Positions 55,835-64,000 of a stretch of 64,000 nucleotides of DNA are shown piece by piece (position 1 is the stretch's first letter; each line of letters starts with the position of its first letter). This DNA is from Multifurca ochricompacta (Eukaryota; Basidiomycota; Agaricomycetes; Russulales; Russulaceae). Both the position numbers and the translations under genes were made by a program. Location of the stretch: positions 50,366-114,365 of the forward strand of contig WTXG01000119.1 of the NCBI GenBank assembly GCA_022496185.1. The letters are read 5' to 3'. The notes under the pieces are model-generated. The model was given only the letters and a program-made list of their open reading frames with translations. It was not told where the DNA came from and made no database searches.

Positions 55835-58800
55835 TTAACTGTTCTTGGGCGCTTCTGGGTGTCGGGTGTGGAACTCTGCAATAAGGTCCGGGGCAGAGAT
55901 ATCTCCGGCTGGTTCCCATGAGTTGTCAGAGGCTGGGAATCCCTTCCACTTAACTAGGTAGTACAACTTGCGCCCTCGGCCCTGTCGCTTCGAATCTAGA
56001 ATGCGTTCTACTTCCCACTCTTCTTCCCCGTTGATAAGGTCAGGTGGCGGTCTCGGGAAGTTTTCCCCATGCAGAGATGTCTCTTTGTAAGGGGTGAGCA
56101 ACCTGGCATGGAAGACCGGGTGAATGCGCCATGCAGGGGGGAGTTTGAGTTCATATGACATGTCTGACAGCTTCCTTGTTATCTCGAAGGGTCTGTGACG
56201 TCGGGGCGCTAACTTGGCCGTTGGATGTGACATGTGAATGTTCTTCCCTTCCAGCCACACCAGGTCATTGGTTTGATAAGGCGTGAACCTTGTGGGCTTC
56301 TCTGCCAGGGTCTTTTGCGCCTTCAACAGGTTTTCATTGGCCGATTTCCTGATCTCTTCCCATTGGTTGATACGCTGTGTAACTGAGGGAACGTTCATTG
56401 GCTTTCCCATCCACGTGGCCCGGGGTGTCCATCCCATGATAAGTGCAAATGGGGGGTGTTTCGTGGTGCCATTGGGCCAGGAATTGTGTGCAAATTCCGC
56501 TGTTGCGAGCCAGTCAGCCCAATCATCTTGTCGTCCGTTGCACCAGAACCGAAGGTACTGTTCGAGCCATTGGTTTGTTCTTTCTGACTGTCCATCTGTC
56601 TGTGGGTGATATGCCGTAGAGATGTTCTGGGTAATGTTCAGCGTTTTGCAGAGTGCCCTGGTGAACGCCGATGTGAAACGTGGGTCGCGGTCTGAAATAA
56701 TCTTTTCAGGGAGGCCATAGTGCCTGTAGACGTGATTCAGGTATAGTTTGGCCACTTCCTCGGCCGTAATGGACTCTTTGCAGGGTACGAACAGTGCTGC
56801 TTTCGAATAATCGTGGTCGGTGATGGTCAGGATTGAGTCAAACCCTCTGGAGGTGGGGAGTTTGACAATGAAGTCCATGGCGATAGTCTGGAATGGTTGT
56901 GAAGTCGTTGGTGCAATTGGGAACGGTGCTGGTGGGTGTGGGTGCGTATTCACTTTGTTGGCTTGGCAGTCCGCACATCCCTTCACATATTCCTCCACGT
57001 CTTTCTTCATGTTCGGCCACCAGTAGTCTCGTTTGGCAAGGGCATATGTGTTAGCGATGCCAGGATGTCCTGCAGAGGGAAGGTCGTGGTGAAAATGGAT
57101 CACCCCCTCTTAATGTTGTCGCCACCGGTGACAACGAGCCGATCCCCATCCTTCCACCAGAGGCCATTGATTTTCTTCAGGTTGTGTGCATCTGCCCAGG
57201 TTTCGCATAATTGTTGATTCATGTTCTGCGACACTTGGGCCCATAAGTCCATGTCATGAAGACTGACGACCGCTGTCCTTGCAAAGACCTCTTCGGGGAG
57301 TACTGTGATGTCATTGTTATCCTCCCCACCGTTGTTCAGATCCGGTCGTCGTGACAGCGCATCTGCGCGTGCGTTGCGGCTCCCCGCGATGTGTTTCAAC
57401 ACAAAATTGTATTCTTCTAGCTCCAGAACCTCGCGAGCAACTCGCTGACTAATCTTGTGGGGCTCCTTCCAGTAAAGTAGGTTGGAGTGGTCAGTGTGGA
57501 TAATAGTTTTATGAGGGGTTCCCGCTAGGTATGGTTGCCAGTGTCGCAGTGCTTTCACGATGGCCAGTAACTCTCTATCCCAAATGTCATAATTTCGCTC
57601 TGCCGGCGGGAACGTTTCCGAGTAGAAGGCGACAGGATGGAGCAATCCGGTTGCATCTCGTTGATTCAGTACCGCGCCATTGGCAAAGTGAGACGCATCG
57701 ACTTCCAGTTCAAAGGGCTTTTCTAAATCTGGCTGTAGGAGGACCGGCTCAGAGCTGATGATATTGCGAATCTGCTCAAAGGCGCGTTGCTGCTCCTCTG
57801 CCCACTTCCATGGTACATCCTTCTTCAACAGTTCGTTTAGTGGCTGGGCAATACCGGAGAATCCTCGAACAAATCGTTGGTAAAAGTTGCAAAACCCCAC
57901 AAAGGACCGTACATCCTTGACGCACGTGGGTATGGGCCATTCCCGAACCCCTTGGATTTTTACTGGGTCCATTCGCACCTGTCCTCCTTCTAGGATAACT
58001 CCCAGGTACTCCACGATTGGCTGTTCAAATGAGCATTTGGCCGGTTTAAGGTATAGGTCATGCTCGTGTAGAATGTCCAGCACTTGGTGTACCCGTGTTC
58101 GGTGGTGAGCAAGGTTGTTTGCAGTAGCCACTAAGATATCGTCCATGTACACCACCACCTCGCCAGTGAGGATGAGATCGCGGAATATATGATTCATCAT
58201 GGATTGGAATGTGGCTGGCGAGTTGGTAAGGCCGAAAAACATGACATTTGGTTTGAAAAGCCCTTGGTTGGTTTTGAACACTGCTTTACACTGATCTCCT
58301 TCCTTGATTTGGACATTGTTGTATCCCCAGCGGACGTCCATTTTAGAGAACAGGGACTTATCCCGCATGGTGTCAATGAGTTCCAATATAAGTGGTAGTG
58401 GATAGGCGTTTTTCACAGTGTAGGCATTGATTCGTCGATAATCCTGGATGGGTCGGAGCTTTCCATCTTTCTTTTTGATAAAGAAGAATGGTGATGCATA
58501 TGGTGACTTTGATGGACGAATATACCCTTTTGCAAGATGTTCCTCGAGAAATGCAGTGAGTGCTGTTTGTTCCGCCTGTGACAGTGGGTAGATTTTACAG
58601 TCAATTGCTAATGGAGCGTCGGGCACAAATTCAATAGCATGGTCCCATGGTCGTGCGGGTGGGAAATGTTGAGATTCCTCTTCCGAGAAGACCTTCCAAT
58701 GGCGGTGATATTCCTGCGGCACTACCTCTTCAAAGGTCTTTTCCACCTGTCCCTCTATTGCTTTCTGCGCGAGTTCCGATGCCTTCGTAGTGAAGCTGTA

Positions 58801-59313
58801 ACTCAGATCTTCTTCCTCTTTCACCCTTCGTGCTACCGAATGTTGGACGGTATAGTCATATCCCATCGACGTGATAAGGACAGGGTAGAATTCTTTATCC
58901 ATAGTTGCATCGCTCCAGTTAATCTTTGGTTCGAACACCGCGAGCCAGGGATACCCTAGGATAAGATCTTCATCGCCTAAATTGGTGACTAGGAAGCGGA
59001 TGGCTTTCGTTACTTCCCCTACTTGGACCTTGAGATCGGTATAATGCGTAATCTTCCCCGCTCGATTGGCGGTTCCATCAATATTCCAGATATTCTTTTC
59101 CTGGGGAAGTGCCAGCATTCCCAATCCCATGGTCTTTGCCATTCGTGGGCTGATAAAATTGTCGGTGGCACCTGAGTCAATCAGGATGTCACGGTCGGCC
59201 GTCCTCTGTGTAGTCTCGAAATGTACTGGTATTTTCAATGATTTGAAGCGACTAGTATACACAGAGGTTACATGTAGTGCTCGTGCCCAGGCCGATGGGT
59301 TTGAGCCAATCAA
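55835..59313 (-). pseudogene. gypsy-C pol (nearly intact)
   Basis: Two long frames of 737 (59313-57100) and 422 codons (57103-55835) are one pol gene broken by a missing base in a C/G run at 57103-57107, which is five long here and six in A, B and D. Numbered in the first frame: protease D46-S-G-A-T; reverse transcriptase with Y389-M-D-D; RNase H D539, E581, D608 and D651. The second frame has the integrase zinc finger (H-H-D-L-P-S-A-G-H and C-A-D-C), integrase core (A-M-D-F-I-V-K; S-D-R-D-P-R; Q-S-E-R) and a chromodomain (Y-L-V-K-W-K-G-F-P). All catalytic residues that I can check are present. Confidence 0.92.
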
Positions 59314-60812
59314 AATCCTTCTTCGCGAATGCCTTCTCTACCAAGATGGCCCTTACTTCCTCACTTTCTTTCATCATATTTGCCCATATGTCCTGCGCTT
59401 TTTCTTCTTTCGTCTTTTTGTCGATAGTTGGTGGGTTATTACGGATGGGTGTGACCGTTGCCTCCACTGCCCATGCCCCCTTTTTCGGGCATTCCCTCGA
59501 CATGTGCCCCTGGGCTTTACAGCGAAAGCACCTTCCTTCCTTCATCAGGGTTTGCCTCTCGTCTTCAGTGAGTGCAACCCGCGCTCTGGTTCTGTCGGCG
59601 GAGTGTCCATGGCATTTGGATCCCTCTGACTGGTATGTGCCGGTTTAACTCCGAAGGCAGCCTTCCACTGGTCGCGGGTCCTCCCCTTCTTCGTGTCAAC
59701 CCCGAAGCGTGTTTGGAAGTCTAGGTAATCTTGCTGCTGTCGTTGAGCAGCATCAACCCATGAGTCCCAGTCGTTGGGGTGATGGAACTGAATAATGTTC
59801 TTCACCAAGGGATTGGGCAACCCCTGGGAGAAGAGGTCCAAGGTCGCCTCTTCATCAGTATCATAGCCGGCTCGGTTGGCCAGGCTTCTGAACTTTGCTA
59901 CATAGGCGTCCAGCTCTCCTTTCTCCATTCTTAAAGCTTTAAGCTCTCGAGCGGCTTTCTGCTTGGCCTGCCCATCTGTAAAGGCATCCTTGAACCTCTG
60001 GGCGATAGTTTCCCAGAGGCCTTCGCTGGTGGTGTGACGACCACTTTCAATCTGTTCGTTCAGCCATTCCAGCTGTTCCATCGTCCAGTCATCTACTGCC
60101 TCTCCTCGAATCAATGACAGAAAGAGGTTGGCACATTGGAAAGGGTTGATGATCTGGGGGACATCGTGATTGAAGTTCTTGAAGGTGGTGAACTCCAACA
60201 TGAATTTTTTACTTTGTGATCGGTCTCCTGTGAACGTCTGTGGTAATACACCTGACAGGCGTCCCGATGGTGGGGGAATATTGGGTGTAACATGGCTGGT
60301 GGGGGTGGAGGAGGAGGAGGAGCTGGATCTGGGAGTTGGGCTGCGATGTGGACATTTTTTGGTAAAATGGGGTGACAGTGTCGTAGACTGTATGGATATC
60401 TGGGGAGTTGTCAAAGCAGGGCTCTGAACGTGACAACTGCGGGTGCAACTGGGGATGTAGTCAATGCTAATACCAGTGCTTCTTCACTATGTTCTTCTAC
60501 GTACTCTTCTGGTTCAGAGTCCGTAACGATGGCGGGGGATTCTCCCTCCATGGTCCTAATCCAAATTCAGGGGAGCGGGTCCTGTAGTAACCCAAGAGTG
60601 TCGGCTGTCTGAATATCGATTCGATACCAAACTCTTTTCTCGTCATCGTATTCTACCGGTTGGTATCTTCCGTCGTGATAGACGTAGTATCCAAACTCGG
60701 ACTCAAAGTCTTTCCAGGTGGCAGAGCCAAGTACTTGTTGTGAAAGGTCAGGCTCGTCCCTTTGTTCGATGGGTTCTTCTTTAAAGAGGGTCTGACTGCA
60801 GCTGGAAGCCAC
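59252..60812 (-). pseudogene. gypsy-C gag
   Basis: Starts at ATG 60812 with the A/B-type N-terminal block. It has a frameshift near 60610 and another near 59600. The capsid core is within 60414-59600 (K-K-F-M-L-E-F-T-T-F and Q-G-L-P-N-P-L-V). The zinc knuckle CFRCKAQGHMSREC is near 59525-59480. The T-run before the gag stop has four T instead of the five in A and B, so gag runs on to 59252 and the gag/pol phase is altered. Confidence 0.85.
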
Positions 60813-60831
60813 GATGAGAGACTCGACTTGA

Positions 60832-61417
60832 TGTTACGTCCGGTGCGGGATGTTCCACACGACTTGTGTGACAGCGCGGCTTGTGGATTCAGATAAGGGA
60901 TCAATTGGATCCCTTGGAGTCAGGTGTGATGAGTCAAAGTCAAAGAGGCTGTACTCTAAGACGATGGTGAGCGGAAAGTGCCAGAAGCACTGAGACTAGT
61001 AATCTTCAAGAGACAAAGGGGAGTCCAGAAGACAAGCACCGATGTATTCAATAAGTCGAGTCTGAGGTCTACAAGGTAGCTACAGTGGACTTATATACGT
61101 AATCGAATGAGCGTCTAAAGATAAGATACGACAGAGTCATGTGGGCCCGAATATACGAAAGCAGAGGGCGTAGAGCCGCACTTCTGATAGGGAATTAAGT
61201 AAGTGTCCGGTCATAAAGATAAGGGATAAGAGATAAGCAATGGCGAGTCAAACACCTGTACAGTAACACAAACAAAGACAAAGATCGTCACGGGGAAGGG
61301 AGCAAGGCACGTGATGGATCCCAGATGGAGACGTGATCTGGTAGTGAAGAGTAGGCGGCAAGGAGGGGTCATTGTTGGGTAAGAAGAAAAAGACAGGAAG
61401 AGACGGGGTTCGTAACA
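60832..61417 (-). repeat. gypsy-C 5' LTR with primer pairing
   Basis: On the minus strand TATATAAG is followed by AGACTCGACTT (61063-61053). The segment two bases inside the LTR is AAGTCGAGTCT (60829-60819), an exact complement over 11 nt. Both differ from gypsy-A at the same paired position (C-G here, T-A in A). Confidence 0.93.
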
Positions 61418-62085
61418 CAAAGGGTGTATAGCCCTTCCTCTAATGCTGGTGGTGGAGTCCATGATTAAGCCCTAGATGATTGGGGCCATGACTAAGTAGA
61501 TGTCTAGTCTGTCTCTGGTAGGGCATGGTTACCCTACAAAGGCAACAGATACTTATGCCCAGAGATGAAACTATATCTACTATGTATAGACTATAGTAGT
61601 GCAGCCTACTTGTATTGAGCCCAAGTGTCATGGGAGTGACTACCCATGCCTTGTTCTAGACCCTAAACTCTACAGCAGGTCACTAAACCTGGCTTACGGA
61701 TTGAGCCAAGCATTAACTGGACTTAAAGCCATAAGCTTCTGGCTATAGGCCTACTAAAGCTATCTATGGGATGAAGACCCAGCTACAACTATGAAGGTTA
61801 CTAATACCTAGTGCACACTCAAGGAGCTCAAGGTGTTTCACCCGCTTAGGGTCCCTCATCACCTTTTGCAAGAACCCGAAGGGCTAGCCAAACAGTTCAG
61901 GATGAGCAGTAAACTGTGTCATCCTGTGGGGTGTTAAGGTGCACAGACAGTAAAATAAGAAGCTCACAGGAAGAAAGCAGTGGGAAAGACTTTGAAGCTT
62001 TTTGCGAGCTTGGGTGTGCAAGAGCAGTTGGGCTGTGATGAACAAAGGGAAAAACAGATCAGTATGAGCGGCAGGGCCCATAACC

Positions 62086-62593
62086 TGTCAAACAATCATG
62101 CTGCTGGTTATACTGACTGTGGTTAGTAGCTGAGGCTAAAAGACAAGTAGTGCTTCAGAGGTTAGAAGAACTCTATACAACTATACTACTGACCTAAAAG
62201 ACAAGTAGTCTACAGAAGACGGTTAGTCAAAGGTAAAATGAAGTATAGTAAAAGGAACTTACACTTCAGAGGTTAGAAGAACTCTGAAGTGTAAGAGATG
62301 AAATAAACACCCTTATATACCCATGGGGGCCAGGGGAAATTGTCTGTGCACACTGGGAATAATTCCACAAGTGCTGACAATAAACAAAGAGGGATAAAGG
62401 CCATTGGCCAAAGAGATATCATGTGCTTACTGCGCATTACTAAGGACATCACTAATCAGCTGAGTAAGGAGAAAAAGAAGTGTAATAAAGATATCATAAA
62501 AAGTCCGAAACTCCGGAACCTAATCTAATCTTATCTACAGCTAAAGCGATCCTTAGATGCCTGAAGCATCTCCAGACACGTCCTGTGTCAACA
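62086..62593 (-). repeat. copia-2 5' LTR
   Basis: Begins TGTTGACACAGG and ends TTGTTTGACA on the minus strand, adjoining the PBS at 62085. The perfect 14-bp hairpin is at 62258-62295 and the TATA box near 62310. Confidence 0.9.
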
Positions 62594-62929
62594 TACACTT
62601 CAGAGGTGAAGGAAACTCTGAAGTGTAAGAGACAAACAGACACCCTTATATACTTCCAAGGGATGGTCTGTGCACACTGGGAATAAGTCCACAAGTGCCA
62701 GACTAAGTCCAAACAGTAAACAAGAGGGAATAAGGCCATTGGCCAGTAAGGAATCACATGCTTGTACATCATTACTAAGGTAATCAGTCAGCTACTGTGG
62801 AATGTGAGAAAGAAAGTAATAATGATATGGTAAATAGTCTGAAACTCTGATATCTAATCTAGTCCACAAAAGTAGCTAATCTAATCTCCTGATGCCTGAA
62901 GCATCACCAAACATGTCCTGTGTTCAACA

Positions 62930-63950
62930 GCCTTTTGAGCCAGTTCTGAGGCTTTGGTGGCATAGCAATGACCAGGATCCTTGTCACTTATGCTCATGGC
63001 CCTTATTACTGGATGTCTAGCTGCATAGTCATATCCGAGTGATGTGATTACAACTGGATAAAATCCTTGTCCATGGTAGTGTCAGTCCAATTGACCTTTG
63101 GCTCAAACATGGTGACAAGAAAGTGAATAGCTTTTGTTACTTCTCCAACTTGGACATTGAGGTCAGTGTAATGTGTGATTTTTTCCAGTGCAGTTGGCTG
63201 TTCCATCAATATTCCAGATATTCTTTTCTTGGGGAAGTGCCAGCATTCCCAAGCCCATGGGTTTTGCCAGTTGTGGCTAATAAAGTTATCAGTGGCTCCT
63301 GAGTCCACCAATATGTCACAGTTGGCCATTTTGTGTGTAGTTTCAAAATGTACTGGTATTTTCAACAACTTGAATCAACTAGTATATACAGAAGTCACAT
63401 GTAATGCTTGCACCCAGGCCAATGGGGTAGAGCCAATCAAAAATCCTTCTTTGCAAACACCTTTCAACCAAGATGGTGTGCACTTCTTCACTCTCTTTCA
63501 GCATATTTGCCCAGATTTCCTGGCCTTTTCCTCTTTAGTGGGTGTTTTCTTCTTGACAGTGGGCAGGTTGTTGTGAACTGGTGTGACCATGGCTTCTGCC
63601 ACCCATGCCCTTTCTTTGGGCAGTCTTGCAACATATGCCCCTGTGCTTTGCAATGAAAGCACCTTCCTTCTTTCATCAGTGTCTGCTGCTCATCTTTGGT
63701 CAGTGTGGCTCTAGCTTGGGTCCTATCTGCAGAGGTGTCCAATGCATTTGGGTCCTTTGGGTAGTGTGTGCTGGTTTTAACTCCAAATGCTGCCTTCCAC
63801 TGGTCCCTTGTTTTTCCCTTTTTGGTGTTGACACCAAAACATGTCTGGAAGTTGAGGTAATCCTGCTGTTGCCTCCAACAGCATTGACCCATCCCAATCT
63901 TGTGGGTGATGAAACCAAATGATATTTTTGACTAGTGGGTAGTGAATAGC
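62930..63950 (-). pseudogene. gypsy gag-protease fragment
   Basis: Minus-strand relative of gypsy-D. The gag C-terminus with zinc knuckle (CFHCKAQGHMLQDC, about 63660) and the GATTTTTGA gag end lie on the right; the protease (L-V-D-S-G-A-T-D-N-F-I-S, about 63300) and following region run to 62930. There is an internal deletion near 63110 and several frameshifts. It is cut on the left by the copia-1 LTR. Confidence 0.8.
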
Positions 63951-64000
63951 AGGGGTAACCCCCAGGTACTTCATTGGTACCTGTACCTGTACCCATACCC
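63951..64000 (+). mobile_element. possible hAT-type terminus at the window edge
   Basis: CAGGGGTAACCCCCAGGTAC begins where the gypsy match stops, and repeated GTACC words follow, as in hAT subterminal regions. Only 50 bases are visible. Confidence 0.3.

Larger units (their letters stand above)
53950..61417 (-). mobile_element. gypsy-C, full-length and best-preserved chromovirus (7.5 kb)
   Basis: Two 586-bp LTRs (53950-54535 and 60832-61417) with target duplication CAAAG (53945-53949 and 61418-61422), inserted in the copia-2 leader. By eye the LTRs differ at about ten bases, all at CpG sites, plus four single-base indels. The third ORF is intact, pol has one visible frameshift and gag has two or more. 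It is the youngest large insertion in the window. Confidence 0.94.
53677..62085 (-). other. copia-2 leader, interrupted by gypsy-C
   Basis: Leader parts 53677-53949 and 61423-62085 total about 936 bp, almost the same as in copia-1. The copia PBS (minus strand GGTTATGGGCCCTGC) is at 62085-62071. No ORF. Confidence 0.8.
47451..62593 (-). mobile_element. copia-2, full-length Ty1/copia element with inserts
   Basis: LTRs of 504 bp (47451-47954) and 508 bp (62086-62593), with TACAC duplicated at 47446-47450 and 62594-62598. Internally: leader with copia PBS, gag-pol and a short purine tract. It is interrupted by gypsy-C in the leader and by a solo LTR near the end of RNase H. Without the inserts about 7.1 kb. 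Confidence 0.9.
47266..62929 (-). repeat. copia-1 LTR split by copia-2
   Basis: LTR halves 47266-47450 and 62599-62929 join to 516 bp, exactly the length of the first copia-1 LTR. The break is a TACAC duplication around copia-2 and lies in the first stem of the conserved hairpin. The outer end (TGTTGAACA on the minus strand) abuts a gypsy fragment at 62930. Confidence 0.85.

Noticed and set aside
63940..64000. Telomeric repeat at the window edge
   Set aside because: The GTACC/GGGTA words are irregular and resemble hAT subterminal motifs also seen at 38597-38700; no TTAGGG-type array.

Overview
This 64 kb window is almost wholly transposable elements (TEs) stacked inside one another, and I found no convincing host gene. 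The families present are Ty3/gypsy chromoviruses with a C-terminal chromodomain, Ty1/copia elements, Tc1/mariner, hAT and Mutator-like (MULE) elements. Together with one hAT reading frame that appears to contain a 43-nt spliceosomal intron, they point to a filamentous fungus. A TE-rich, heterochromatic region of an agaricomycete basidiomycete is the best guess. The genus cannot be read from the sequence.

Layout. (1) 1-2751: minus-strand copia-1 with its 5' LTR at 2236-2751. (2) 2752-24253: minus-strand gypsy-D, cut into pieces by plus-strand gypsy-A (2847-10343, target duplication TTTCA) and by a solo LTR F (14683-23366, TTAGC). LTR F is itself split by gypsy-B (14840-22354, CCAGG) and by a solo gypsy LTR (22589-23164). 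(3) 24254-27035: a copia-1 LTR and leader carrying a 1.6 kb palindromic Tc1 composite (24403-26012). (4) 27036-32481: plus-strand gypsy-E with its own 3' ORF. (5) 32482-40860: LTR remnants, a tRNA-like SINE, a second Tc1 palindrome (35313-36835), hAT remnants and a tandem repeat. (6) 40864-46232: a MULE with long terminal inverted repeats, broken by a second copy of the Tc1 palindrome (42445-44053). (7) 46812-62929: a copia-1 LTR split by full-length copia-2 (47451-62593, TACAC). Copia-2 is in turn split by a solo LTR (48507-49091, CTCAG) and by gypsy-C (53950-61417, CAAAG). (8) 62930-64000: another gypsy fragment ending in a possible hAT terminus.

How the parts work. The gypsy elements carry gag, pol (protease, reverse transcriptase, RNase H, integrase, chromodomain) and, in families A-D, a third ORF of about 400 residues with a coiled coil and four zinc-knuckle-like motifs. 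In gypsy-A and gypsy-C an 11-nt segment near the predicted transcript start is exactly complementary to an 11-nt segment two bases inside the 5' LTR. The pair differs between the families by a compensatory change, which fits Tf1/sushi-type self-priming. The copia elements instead carry a PBS matching the internal (half) initiator tRNA-Met primer known from Drosophila copia. Gypsy-C is the best preserved element. The premature stops I could trace in A, B and E are TGA where a relative has arginine CGA, and the ten substitutions I see between the gypsy-C LTRs all lie at CpG, so CpG deamination appears to dominate decay here.
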